From Gracilimonas mengyeensis (GTDB lineage Bacteria; Bacteroidota; Rhodothermia; Balneolales; Balneolaceae), in the NCBI RefSeq assembly GCF_900182705.1, contig NZ_FXTP01000012.1, positions 119,842-183,841 on the forward strand: DNA of 64,000 bases, written 5' to 3'. The notes below the pieces were generated by a model. That model did not search any database, was not told where the DNA came from, and worked only from the letters and a program-made list of their open reading frames with translations. A program made the position numbers and the translations under genes. Below are positions 9,037 to 18,158 of the stretch, piece by piece (the stretch's first letter is position 1; the number at the start of each line of letters is the position of its first letter).

Positions 9037-10463
9037 TCCTCAGCCTCCTCTATGGTGACATTGTAAAGATCCAGCTTCCATGGACGCTCTTCTATCTGAA
9101 TACCAGCAATACCTTTGGCTGATAGCACATATAACGGATAATTCCATTGCAAAATCTTTTGCGTGCCCATATATGGACGAGTGGTAAAAGTTACCTGATC
9201 AGAGATAGCCAGCGAAGGACTCATCCCAAAACTGCTGCCACGGCTGGTAGCTATCGCAGCAATACGCCCCACGAGATAGCGAGCAACCGGATGATTGCTT
9301 TGAGTGATGGTAAAGTGTGTATTCAAGCTATCTTTTGTTTGGGTTGATGATGAATCCTGCCACAGAATTTGTACATCCCCAAGGGCTTCGATTGATATCA
9401 AATCCCTGCTTTCTATAGAACTGAACAACTCCTTTGCTTTTTGCGGCTGATCTGAACCGGGATTGAAAAACAGTGGATAGTTAGCTCTCACTTCAGATTT
9501 TTGGAGAGTGTAATCCGTATAGAAATTCGTCAGCAACGCCCCGGAAGAATCTGCGATGGTTCGGATGGTTGAAGGACTTACTTCAATGAGTGCATCCAGG
9601 TTATTTCGGGCAAACTCCTGGAACAAGTCCCTTTCTTCCAGTCCGGAAACAATATCCAATCGGTCTAATTGAGGTCTGGGTGCAGGGTAATCCTGGTTAA
9701 GCGTAAAAATAAGCGTGTTGCCATCCTTCTTTACAAATTGAAATAAACCGGTACCTGCAGGTCGTTGCATGGGGGCATTATTTACTCCAACCGCCTCTTT
9801 TGCATAAACGGAAGCTTGCGGATGAGCCAGGCGCTGCAAGAAATCCGGGGCACTTGTCTTCATGTTAAATATCACGGTTGAATCGTTAGGCACCTTAAGC
9901 CCCTCAATAGAATTTATGGCTCTCTTTGCCGGAGCTTTTACATACATCAACTCATTTTGATACTGTTCAAAACCGCGAATATCACTGAATTTTGCCGCTG
10001 CAAAAGATGGAACTGAGGAAGAGGCCATTCGTTCAAAAACATACTTAACATCCCCGGCCACCACTCTTCTCCCGTTACCATTTCCAAAAATTTGGGAATC
10101 ATGAAAAAACAAGTTGGTTTTTAGATGGAAGGTAAACTGGGTGGAGTCTCCATTCACTTCCCACCTTGAAGCAACAGCAGGTTCTGCCTGTCCGTTGTCC
10201 CCAAGTGATACTAAACCTTGATACACCAAACCCAGTACCCGAAATTCACTGTCCGATTCTGCAAACAAGGGGTCCAGCGATTCAATCGCTGATACTTCGC
10301 CCAGTGTTAGCTGCCTGAAGTCATCCGTTGTAGTATCTGTAGTTGTTGCCGGTGGTGGCCCAAGTAATTCACTGGGATCAGTCTTAACCGTCACCGTTTC
10401 CGGTCCTTTACCACAAGAGGCAAGCAAAAGCCCGGTCACCAAAAATATCAGCAGGTTTTTCAT
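9033..10463 (-). CDS. ABC-transporter solute-binding lipoprotein, family 5 (peptide/nickel type)
   Basis: The start at 10463 (MKNLLIFLVTGLLLASCGKG) gives a lipoprotein signal with lipobox Cys17; an in-frame Met eight codons upstream would spoil it. The SBP family 5 signature is visible: EVSAIESLDPLFAES, VYQGLVSLGDNGQAEPAVAS followed by WEVNGDSTQFTFHLKTNLFF, and the motif around RRVVAGDVKYVFERM. It should bind peptides or a similar ligand outside the membrane. No permease or ATPase gene accompanies it here, so either an unlinked transporter is used or it has another role. Coupled to nadK by an ATGA overlap. Confidence 0.88.
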   Translation of the reverse strand: MKNLLIFLVTGLLLASCGKGPETVTVKTDPSELLGPPPATTTDTTTDDFRQLTLGEVSAIESLDPLFAESDSEFRVLGLVYQGLVSLGDNGQAEPAVASRWEVNGDSTQFTFHLKTNLFFHDSQIFGNGNGRRVVAGDVKYVFERMASSSVPSFAAAKFSDIRGFEQYQNELMYVKAPAKRAINSIEGLKVPNDSTVIFNMKTSAPDFLQRLAHPQASVYAKEAVGVNNAPMQRPAGTGLFQFVKKDGNTLIFTLNQDYPAPRPQLDRLDIVSGLEERDLFQEFARNNLDALIEVSPSTIRTIADSSGALLTNFYTDYTLQKSEVRANYPLFFNPGSDQPQKAKELFSSIESRDLISIEALGDVQILWQDSSSTQTKDSLNTHFTITQSNHPVARYLVGRIAAIATSRGSSFGMSPSLAISDQVTFTTRPYMGTQKILQWNYPLYVLSAKGIAGIQIEERPWKLDLYNVTIEEAEE

Positions 10464-10644
10464 AGTAATGTCTTTTGTTATAGGCACTTAAGATAAAAGA
10501 TCGGCGGACCAAATCATTCCACAATATGTGATTTAATCGCTAATTCTACTACACGTCAACCTACATAATTTATTATTTCATCATTTTTAAAAGCTCTTGT
10601 TATCAGTATTTTAGAATGTCTTTTCAACCTACCAAAAAATAATT

Positions 10645-11364
10645 ATGCAAGAGAATAACAACAGAAACCTTTGGATACTCGGAGTCTCAATTTTCCTGGG
10701 CTTATCTGCCCTTGGGTTTTTACTTAGCCAGGCTGCCATCACTTTTAAAGAATATGAGAGAACCGTAACGGTAAAAGGTCTTGCTGAGGAAGAGCATTTG
10801 GCGGATATCGTGATTTGGCCCATCCAGTTTTCTGAGGCCAGCAACCAGCTGCAGGATATTTACACTTCGCTGGAAGGCAGCACCGAAAAAGTGAAGACCT
10901 TTTTGAAAAATCATGGCATTTCAGATGAGGAAATTTCTGTAGGCACGCCGTATGTAACCGACAAATCCGCCCAGCGTTACGGCGGGCCAAGTGATGCCGA
11001 ATTCCGTTACGTAGCCAATCAAACCGTAACGGTATATTCCGAAAACGTGACCGATGTACGTGATGTGATGAACCAGCTTTCGGAGTTGGGAAAACAAGGT
11101 GTCACGCTTTCCGGGGATGAGTACCAGGTGCGCACCGAATACCTCTTCACCCGCCTCAATGAAATCAAACCACAGATGATTGAAGCCGCTACCAAAGAAG
11201 CGCGCGCCGTGGCTGAGAAGTTTGCGGAAGACTCCAACAGTCAGCTTGGCAAAATCAAAACTGCTTACCAGGGGCAGTTTAGTATTTCTCCACGGGATAA
11301 CAACAACCCGCATATCAAGAATGTCCGCGTGGTTTCTACGGTGGTGTATTATTTGTCGGATTGA
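10645..11364 (+). CDS. SIMPL-domain (DUF541) protein
   Basis: A protein of 239 residues with one N-terminal transmembrane or signal-anchor segment (LWILGVSIFLGLSALGFLLS) followed by a SIMPL domain: the opening RTVTVKGLAEEEHLADIVIW, the central VKTFLKNHGISDEEIS, and the C-terminal TKEARAVAEKFAEDSNSQLG. Family members are periplasmic or membrane-anchored; one, Brucella BP26, forms channel-like oligomers, but the biochemical role is generally unknown. Monocistronic between two intergenic repeat regions. Confidence 0.88.
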   Translation: MQENNNRNLWILGVSIFLGLSALGFLLSQAAITFKEYERTVTVKGLAEEEHLADIVIWPIQFSEASNQLQDIYTSLEGSTEKVKTFLKNHGISDEEISVGTPYVTDKSAQRYGGPSDAEFRYVANQTVTVYSENVTDVRDVMNQLSELGKQGVTLSGDEYQVRTEYLFTRLNEIKPQMIEAATKEARAVAEKFAEDSNSQLGKIKTAYQGQFSISPRDNNNPHIKNVRVVSTVVYYLSD

Positions 11365-12065
11365 TTGGGGTTTTTAGAAAGCATGTGACATATTTTGTCA
11401 AAGGTTTTACCCTTGGCTACAGGACCCTTTCTCTGTCTCTTTCCCTAACGCACTTATTGGTTACATCGATAAAGTTTTATTCGATCAGCCGCCATCCGGG
11501 AACTCTTCAGTTTTAGCCCGACTGCGTCAAGGAAGGGGAACGTCTTGGTAAATACATAGCTATTTATGGCTTTGAGGTATTGGCTTTTCTTTTTTGCACC
11601 ATTGCAGATAAAAAACTCAAAACTCCTACAGGCGTCTCCTTCCTTGGCGTGCCTGCACGTTAGGGAAGGAACAAGGATGGGTTTTGTAGCCAAGGGCAAT
11701 AACTCAGAGCAAGCAAACAGAAAGGCCATAATCCACCATCGCACATCCCCCCTGCAAATAATCAGAGATTATTTGCGGTCCCTCTTCAAAGAGGGAATTC
11801 TCTTTGGTCGTCTTTTGTTGATTTAGGTTAACAGTTTTGGGTTTTTCTCATCACCCATTTCGTTCCAACGCAGAGCGTGTGGAACGAGGTTGTTGGAATG
11901 GACAGCACATAGCACATAGCACATAGCACATAGCACATAGCACATAGCACATAGCACATAGCACATAGCACATAGCACATAGCACATAGCACATAGCACA
12001 AAATTTTATTTTTGGATCGCTTTGATTAATATCTGCCCGTCAATCTCCACCTAATACCTCCTGCT
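11365..12065. repeat. 701-bp intergenic region: inverted-repeat element plus palindromes
   Basis: No dependable gene. Positions 11409-11450 and 11658-11697 are imperfect inverted copies of each other (about 40 bp, both carrying the CGTTAGGGAA and GTAGCCAAGGG cores), enclosing about 207 bp. A minus-strand open frame of 96 codons (11454-11744) fills the element but crosses its right arm. To the right lie a GAGGG/CCCTC palindrome (11770-11805) and TTCGTTCCAACGCAGAGCGTGTGGAACGA-type hairpin (11868-11890, arms CGTTCCA and TGGAACG), then the heptamer array. Confidence 0.6.
11904..12000 (+). repeat. heptamer tandem array, (AGCACAT)13.9
   Basis: Thirteen perfect copies of AGCACAT and a final six-base partial copy, with no substitutions. 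It is intergenic, about 65 bases before the M20 gene. Such pure simple repeats are prone to slippage, so copy number may vary between strains or in assemblies. As it lies outside any reading frame it could only influence promoter spacing or simply be neutral. Confidence 0.97.
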
Positions 12066-13352
12066 ATGAAAAAACTGGTACTACTATTCCTTGTTTCCCT
12101 GATGGCTCTTCCTGCCCTGGCTCAAACCCAACAACTCAAACAAATCATCGACGAACGCGCGGATGAAATTGAGGAGCAGGTCATTGAATGGCGCCGGCAT
12201 TTTCATGAACACCCGGAGCTTTCCAACCGCGAGTACGATACGGCAGAATATATTGCTAAATATCTGAATGAGCTTGGACTGGAAGTGGAAACCGGTATCG
12301 CGCATACGGGCGTGGTAGCTTTGTTGGAAGGCGGTGAGCCCGGACCAGTAGTAGGCCTACGTGCCGATATTGACGGGCTTCCGGTCACCGAACGCAATGA
12401 TCTCCCTTTTAAATCAGTAGCCACCGGCACTTACCAGGGCAAGGAAGTTGGCGTGATGCATGCCTGTGGTCACGACACGCACATTGCCATTTTGATGGGC
12501 GTAGCCAAAATCCTTACTGAGATGCAGGATGAGCTCAAAGGCACCGTAAAATTTATCTTCCAGCCGGCTGAAGAAGGAGCACCGCAAGGCGAGGAAGGCG
12601 GGGCCGAGCTGATGGTAAAAGAAGGTGTACTGGAAAATCCGGAGGTGGATGTCATCTTTGGCTTACACATCAATGATGCCACGCCGGTCGGCACGCTGAG
12701 GTATCGCCCCGAAGGCATCATGGCCAGCGTAAATAGCTATAGTATCGACATCAAAGGAAAGCAGGCGCATGGGTCGGCTCCCTGGAATGGTGTAGACCCC
12801 ATTGTTACCGCCGCACAAATGATTAACAACATTCAAACCATCGTAAGCCGCAGCATGGAACTGACCAAGCAGGCGGCCGTGGTTACCGTTGGAGTGATTG
12901 AAGGGGGTGTCCGCCATAACATCATCCCCGAAAGCGTACATATGGAAGGCACCATCCGTGCGCTGGATGAATACATGCGACAACTTATTTTCCAACGACT
13001 GGAAACCATCGTACAAAACACCGCTGAAAGCAACGGCGCTGAAGCCACCCTAACCATCTACGAAGGCTACCCCATTACCTACAACGATCCTGCACTTACC
13101 GCCATGATGGAACCTACGCTTAAAGAAGTAGCTGGTGAAGAAAACGCCGTTCATATGGATGCCATCACCGGGGCTGAAGACTTTTCTTTCTTCCAAAAAG
13201 AGATCCCCGGCTTATACTTTTTCGTAGGCGCCAAAGTACCGGATCGCGAACCAGCCGGCCATCACACCCCCGATTTTATGCTGGACGAACGCGGAATGAA
13301 GCTGGGCGTTCGGGCTATGGGGCACCTGGTAGTAGATTATATGTATCAGTGA
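12066..13352 (+). CDS. secreted M20 family metallo-amidohydrolase
   Basis: The signal peptide (LVLLFLVSLMALPALAQ) precedes an M20D-type peptidase/amidohydrolase of the IAA-amino-acid hydrolase or hippurate hydrolase group. The motifs are WRRHFHEHPELS, GLRADIDGLPV, MHACGHDTHIA and PAEEGAPQGEEGG with metal ligands and the catalytic Glu, then FGLHINDATPVG, and at the end TGAEDFSFFQKEIPG and HHTPDF. These enzymes release amino acids from N-acyl or amide conjugates; the substrate cannot be told. It should be periplasmic or secreted. A terminator-like hairpin follows at 13394. Confidence 0.93.
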   Translation: MKKLVLLFLVSLMALPALAQTQQLKQIIDERADEIEEQVIEWRRHFHEHPELSNREYDTAEYIAKYLNELGLEVETGIAHTGVVALLEGGEPGPVVGLRADIDGLPVTERNDLPFKSVATGTYQGKEVGVMHACGHDTHIAILMGVAKILTEMQDELKGTVKFIFQPAEEGAPQGEEGGAELMVKEGVLENPEVDVIFGLHINDATPVGTLRYRPEGIMASVNSYSIDIKGKQAHGSAPWNGVDPIVTAAQMINNIQTIVSRSMELTKQAAVVTVGVIEGGVRHNIIPESVHMEGTIRALDEYMRQLIFQRLETIVQNTAESNGAEATLTIYEGYPITYNDPALTAMMEPTLKEVAGEENAVHMDAITGAEDFSFFQKEIPGLYFFVGAKVPDREPAGHHTPDFMLDERGMKLGVRAMGHLVVDYMYQ

Positions 13353-13393
13353 GGAACACTCAACAAGGAACAAAGAACTTCGAACATTGAACT

Positions 13394-13430
13394 TCGGTCC
13401 GACGGCTTGCAGTCCGTCTGACCGTTTTTT
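13394..13430 (+). terminator. Rho-independent terminator after the M20 gene
   Basis: Arms CGGTCCGACGG (13394-13404) and CCGTCTGACCG (13413-13423) pair with one mismatch, followed by seven T. The same hairpin without the T-run occurs at 46993-47022, so this terminator is also part of a dispersed repeat. Confidence 0.75.
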
Positions 13431-13652
13431 TCTAAGGGAAATAGAATAAATAAGGCATAGCTTTTGCACTATACTTAACCTCACCTCAATCCTCTCCTTC
13501 ATAAGGAGAGAAAGTTCTCTGGCCTTTTTTTATAAGAATATTGAACCATAAGCCCTAATTCTATATAGGCTTCCTTCTTCTTGCCGCCGAATGCTCGGGA
13601 TAAACTAAAGGAGAAGAAAGAAGAGGTCGATAGCCAGGGGCATTTTGCCGAA

Positions 13653-13726
13653 TTATAGACATTCATTAGACGGCTCTGTGCAGGATTAAATGAACGACGC
13701 GTCTTGCCAGTCGTCAGATGAATACG
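13653..13726. repeat. 74-bp dispersed repeat, copy 1
   Basis: TTATAGACATTCATTAGACG through TCGTCAGATGAATACG matches 47048-47120 along its whole length, with shared blocks TAGACAT, AGGATT, ACGA and CAGTCGTCAGAT. The ends form an imperfect inverted repeat (AGACGGCT versus CAGTCGTC). Both copies are accompanied upstream by the CGGTC-GACGG hairpin (13394 and 46993). Confidence 0.75.
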
Positions 13727-13756
13727 GGGCTTGACTTGCTAATTGCAATCCGCCAT

Positions 13757-14671
13757 TCATTTCTTCTCTTTGCCCTTCAGTTTATCTGCTTTATCCCCAA
13801 CCAACTCGATGGGAATAGATTTTGATGCCTCACCCGAGTAAATAGAAAGATGAGGAAATGGAATCTCAATGCCCTCTTTATCAAATCGGGCTTTCATTTC
13901 TTCGTTGATACTGTTTTTTAGCTTGATGAACTCATCCTTGGGAGCCCAAACCAGCAGCAGTAAATCAATAGATGAGGCCCCGTACATATCAAAAACAACC
14001 ATAGGAGCTGGTTCAGAAAGGGCGAATTCATTTTTCTCGGCCACATCCAGCAGCACTTCACGCACCCGCGATATATCTTCTTTATAAGCCACCGAAATAT
14101 TGGCATTAAATCGCCGAATGGGAAATTTAGTAATGTTGGTGACCTCCTGCTTGATAATCATTTCATTGGGAATACGCACATAGCGGTTATCAAAAGTGCG
14201 GAGTTTTACCGACAGCATATCGATGGAAAGTACAGCCCCGGTAGTGTTGCCGATAGTGATTACATCATCAACTTTAAATGGCTGTTCGGCAATCAAAAAT
14301 AACCCGCTGATGATGTTGGATACGCTGGTTTGAGAAGCAAAACCCAGGGCCACTCCCAAAATTCCGGCCGCCCCCAACAGCGGTGCCAGGCTGATGCCCA
14401 GCTGTCCCATCACGGTAACCACTAAAATCACTAAGCCTACATAAAAAACCACTTTACCGGCCAACATACCGTAATGGGTAGCATATTTTTTGGTAAAGAA
14501 CGAACGGGCCCATCCCCGTAGCATAAATACGACGGGAATACCCACAGCAATTATGATGGCTATACGAAGCGACATAGCTAAAAATGCTTCCGAAAAAAAT
14601 GCCTCTGCAGGCAAGTCTAACAAGGTGGTGGTAGTATCAGCAGCGGCAACGGCAGTAGTATCTTGTTCCAT
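13757..14671 (-). CDS. small-conductance mechanosensitive channel (MscS family)
   Basis: About 304 residues with three membrane helices: residues about 30-48, 65-87 and the pore helix TM3 around LGAAGILGVALGFASQTSVS, the glycine/alanine-rich MscS signature, followed by NIISGLFLIAEQPFKVDDVI. The cytoplasmic beta domain (RIPNEMIIKQEVTNITKFPI) and alpha/beta end are present. It opens under membrane tension in hypo-osmotic shock. The ATG at 14671 is preferred over a TTG two codons upstream. It follows the DUF432-like gene by 15 bases on the same strand, so the two are very likely co-transcribed. Confidence 0.93.
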   Translation of the reverse strand: MEQDTTAVAAADTTTTLLDLPAEAFFSEAFLAMSLRIAIIIAVGIPVVFMLRGWARSFFTKKYATHYGMLAGKVVFYVGLVILVVTVMGQLGISLAPLLGAAGILGVALGFASQTSVSNIISGLFLIAEQPFKVDDVITIGNTTGAVLSIDMLSVKLRTFDNRYVRIPNEMIIKQEVTNITKFPIRRFNANISVAYKEDISRVREVLLDVAEKNEFALSEPAPMVVFDMYGASSIDLLLLVWAPKDEFIKLKNSINEEMKARFDKEGIEIPFPHLSIYSGEASKSIPIELVGDKADKLKGKEKK

Positions 14672-14685
14672 AATCAATCAAAAAC

Positions 14686-15462
14686 TTACTTTGCAGAAAT
14701 AATGGTATCGTCAAAAAGCATTTTAAAGGTGCGGGTGGCCAAACTTTTGGATACGGGGTTTCGGGGTTTGGAAATCAACTCACCTTTGCCCAGTTTGGCC
14801 GGCAATTTTCCGCTCATGGTTACATCGCTGTGTTGCTCCTCACCCTGGTACACGATATTGGTTTCATCGGCCCAATATTCGTCTTTCAACCGATAGATAC
14901 CCAGCCGTTCAACCCGGTAACAAAACCGTTCAAAATTTAGCTCAGCATGCGATTTATTTGTGATTTGAATAGGGCAGTTTACCAGGTACGGCTTACTTTC
15001 CACCTCCTCTAAACTGCGGCGGGCCTTGCTGGTGAGCCAATAGCATAATTCGCCTTCTAAAGTAGTTCCAAACCAGGTTCGCGATAATTTAGTGATGGGG
15101 ATTTCCTGCAGCACATATTTCGATTTGGCCAGGCTGATTTCCATCCACAACGGCACCCGGCAATACACCTGAATTTTAGCCCCCGGCACCAGTTTTAACG
15201 GGTATTCGGAACTCACAATTACCGGCAAATTCGGGAATATCGGGCGTAACTGAATTTCATTTTCATCAGATTTTGGGGCCCAGCGTTCCCATTCCGTTTT
15301 ATCATCTGGCTCTGGATCGGCATTATCCGCAGTAGCATAGGTATGGGCAATCCAGAATTCCTCGTTGTACTTTTTTATCCATAAATGCAAGGTATCCACA
15401 TGTAAATGGAGGGGAGAAGCGCCTTCTTCTACCGAATAAGACGTCCAGACAGGTTCCGGCAT
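14686..15462 (-). CDS. DUF432-like protein, partner of MscS
   Basis: A soluble protein of 258 residues if started at MPEPVWTSYSVEEG (15462); an in-frame ATG at 15555 would add 31 residues that look unlike the rest. Its beta-rich sequence (VPLWMEISLAKSKYVLQEIP, followed by TKLSRTWFGTTLEGELCYWL) resembles DUF432/COG2430, a family I recall seeing beside MscS channel genes. Residues RPIFPNLPVIVSSEYPLKLVP are the start of that domain. It may modulate or accompany the channel, but no biochemical role is known to me. Family name held at moderate confidence. Confidence 0.65.
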   Translation of the reverse strand: MPEPVWTSYSVEEGASPLHLHVDTLHLWIKKYNEEFWIAHTYATADNADPEPDDKTEWERWAPKSDENEIQLRPIFPNLPVIVSSEYPLKLVPGAKIQVYCRVPLWMEISLAKSKYVLQEIPITKLSRTWFGTTLEGELCYWLTSKARRSLEEVESKPYLVNCPIQITNKSHAELNFERFCYRVERLGIYRLKDEYWADETNIVYQGEEQHSDVTMSGKLPAKLGKGELISKPRNPVSKSLATRTFKMLFDDTIISAK

Positions 15463-15837
15463 ATCATACAGTTTTAAGGTGATAAATATACTTCTAAAAT
15501 GTGGAATTTTCCCGACTTGGCAAAACAAAAAGGTTTTAACGTCCAAGCGTTCCAAAAAAGCACTTCTTGAAAATGATTTTGGGGTGATGAGAGTTTCAGC
15601 ATCGACACAGTGCCCAACATCATCACTATTTTATCCGCCTTTCATCTTCCAAAACTTTTACTAAGCATCATAAATCGAATCCACCATTTCCGACCTCTTT
15701 TGTTTTCTCCTTCTCAAGGAGAAAGACACTTTTACCACAAATTAAGTATGACTAAACACCCATGTAAGCATTTACATCAGAAAAAGTGTGCTTTGATCTT
15801 TATTATCCTGCTGTTGGAACCCAAAAAACAGACTTTC

Positions 15838-17697
15838 ATGAAGAAATCATTCCTCTTAACCCTTATTACCCTATTCACTTTTTCCCTTCTGCAGGCACAG
15901 CCTTCGCAAGTTGAAATTGTAGACCCGCCCTTCTGGTGGACCCAAATGCCCGTCAATGAATTACAGCTACAGCTTTACGGGGATGAACTCGGTCACTATC
16001 GCGCCACGGTGGATTATCCCGAGGTAACAATCACCAAGCAACTGGCCGTAGACTCTCCCAATTACCTCTTTTTGTATTTTGATATTTCGGATGAAGCCCT
16101 TGCTGGCAACCTTCCCATTGTATTAACACGCGGTGATGAGGAAATCACCCTGAACTATGAACTCAAAACCCGCGAAACTACTGAAGGACGTAATATGGGC
16201 TTTGATGCTTCCGACCTCATTTACCTGATGATGCCTGACCGCTTCGCCAACGGTGATCCCTCTAACGACACCATCGAAGGCATGCGCGAAGCAGCCGACC
16301 GTTCCAACCCCGAACGCCGGCAAGGCGGGGATATTCAAGGAGTGATCGATCAACTGGATTACCTGGAAAATTTAGGCATGACGGCCATCTGGTTTACGCC
16401 CATGTTTGAAAACGATATGAGTCCGGAGTACGGAGCCTACCACGGCTATGCGGCTACGGATTTGTATAAAGTCGATCGCCGGTACGGTTCCAATGAACTC
16501 TACAAAGAACTGGTGGATCGCGTACATCAGCGGGATATGAAAGTAATCATGGACATGATTCACAACCACGTAGGCGACAAACACTGGTGGATGAATGACT
16601 GGCCCACCAAGGATTGGTTTCACTCCTGGGATGAATATGGCCAAACCAACTTCCGCGGCACGGTAGGCTCTGATCCCTACGCTTCCGAATACGACAGAGA
16701 CAAATTGCTGAACGGCTGGTTTGTCCCTGAGATGCCCGACCTGAATCAGAACAACGAACTGCTGGCGGATTACCTCATCCAAAACACGCTATGGTGGATT
16801 GAATACTCCGGTATCGACGGCATCCGCATGGATACCTACGTGTATCCCGATCAGAAATACATGGCGCGATGGTCCAAAGAAGTGCTGACCGCTTACCCAA
16901 ATTTCAACATTGTGGGCGAGGCCTGGGTGGAGAATGTACCCAACGAATCTTACTGGCAATACGATGCCCCCGGCGTAGATGATGGTTACGACTCAGAGCT
17001 GCCCAGCGTTACTGATTTTCCCCTCAGCTTTGCGGTGCGCCAGGGTTTGAATGAAGAATTCTCATGGGCCAACGGACTTAGCAAGATTTATGAAACCATT
17101 GCCCAAGACCGCCTCTATGCTGATCCCATGAAGAATGTCATCTTCCTGGACAACCACGATATGGGCCGCATTTACGAGACCCTTGGGAAAGACGAAGACC
17201 TTTTCAAAATAGCCTACATGTTTTTGATGACCACCCGGGGCATCCCGCAAGTGTACTACGGCACCGAATTGATGATGGCCCACGAAAACCGCGGTGGCGA
17301 TGACGAAGCCTGGCGGCAAACCATGCCTGGCGGCTGGCCCGATGACGACCGCAGCGTGTTCACCGAAGGAGGTCGCACCGAACAGGAAAATGAAATCATC
17401 GACTACATAACCCAACTCAACCAGTGGCGCAAGGATGCCGTGGCCATCCACGAAGGCAAGCTGGTGCACTTCATCCCGGAAAACAACACCTACGTGTACT
17501 TCCGTGTGCACGATGAGCAAACCGTGATGGTGGTACTGAACGCCGGCGAAGAAGCCGCAACCCTAAACCGGGACCGTTTTGCGGAGATTTTAGATGCGTT
17601 TGAGGTGGGTGTTGATGTGCTTTCCGGGCAGGAAGTAGATGTGACACAGGATTTTGAAATCACTGCAAACACTGCTGGTGTTTGGGAGTTGAGGTAG
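15838..17697 (+). CDS. secreted GH13 alpha-amylase (neopullulanase / cyclomaltodextrinase type)
   Basis: Started at 15838 (MKKSFLLTLITLFTFSLLQA), a clear signal peptide; the open frame extends upstream through repeat-like sequence that is not coding. The 619-residue protein has an N-terminal beta domain, the GH13 barrel, and a C-terminal maltodextrinase domain. Conserved regions are VIMDMIHNH (near 235-243), GIRMDTYVYPD with the nucleophile Asp332, IVGEAW with the acid Glu361, and FLDNHDMGR with the transition-state Asp441. QVYYGTELMM and the HENRGGDDEAWRQTMPGGW segment fit SusA-like enzymes. It cleaves maltodextrins or cyclodextrins in the periplasm and could feed the SusB-like GH97 enzyme at 2386. 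Confidence 0.93.
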   Translation: MKKSFLLTLITLFTFSLLQAQPSQVEIVDPPFWWTQMPVNELQLQLYGDELGHYRATVDYPEVTITKQLAVDSPNYLFLYFDISDEALAGNLPIVLTRGDEEITLNYELKTRETTEGRNMGFDASDLIYLMMPDRFANGDPSNDTIEGMREAADRSNPERRQGGDIQGVIDQLDYLENLGMTAIWFTPMFENDMSPEYGAYHGYAATDLYKVDRRYGSNELYKELVDRVHQRDMKVIMDMIHNHVGDKHWWMNDWPTKDWFHSWDEYGQTNFRGTVGSDPYASEYDRDKLLNGWFVPEMPDLNQNNELLADYLIQNTLWWIEYSGIDGIRMDTYVYPDQKYMARWSKEVLTAYPNFNIVGEAWVENVPNESYWQYDAPGVDDGYDSELPSVTDFPLSFAVRQGLNEEFSWANGLSKIYETIAQDRLYADPMKNVIFLDNHDMGRIYETLGKDEDLFKIAYMFLMTTRGIPQVYYGTELMMAHENRGGDDEAWRQTMPGGWPDDDRSVFTEGGRTEQENEIIDYITQLNQWRKDAVAIHEGKLVHFIPENNTYVYFRVHDEQTVMVVLNAGEEAATLNRDRFAEILDAFEVGVDVLSGQEVDVTQDFEITANTAGVWELR

Positions 17698-18158
17698 CAA
17701 TCAGGAACTGTTTTTAATTTTATCCAAGATAGTGAGTAAGGGCGCATTGCGATGCGCCCTTACTGGTACAAAAAGCCTTAGAATCACTGATTTGGCGGAT
17801 TTTAGGATTCCGCGGATTTCTTATCGTTCACAACCACCCGGTTGGGAATCCCTGCAAGGACCTCCCGGTCCCTGTGGATATAAAAGAAGCAGTAAATTGC
17901 AGCATTGCCTTATGCCACATTTACCCACCCCTTAATCCCCCGACAAGCTTGTCGGGGGAAACTCTTTCGTCAAAAAGGAAGCACAGATAAGCTCTAACAT
18001 CAGTCCATAAGCTTGTTTTTGGTAAACAGGTAGATTACCAGCCACTACTATATCACTCAATCACTTTATCACCTTATTCCTAATCAACCATTCCCCCACT
18101 ACAAACTTCACTCAAAAGGCCGTATCTTTAAGGCTTCAATCAAGCTGAACGAGACACT
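17698..18158. repeat. 461-bp intergenic region with two strong palindromes
   Basis: Holds a hairpin with a perfect 13-bp stem (AGTAAGGGCGCAT, 17735-17747, pairing with 17752-17764 around TGCG), a GGGCGCATTGCGATGCGCCC element type that is widespread in bacterial intergenic regions, and a perfect 22-bp palindrome at 17937-17958 (CCCCCGACAAG and its complement). Neither has a T-run, so they are better read as dispersed repeats than as terminators. Just before prfC, TATCTTTA (about 18123-18130) resembles a Bacteroidota -7 box. Confidence 0.6.

Noticed and set aside
11904..12000. Heptamer array as a possible CRISPR array
   Set aside because: Units are seven bases with no spacers, and no cas genes are present.
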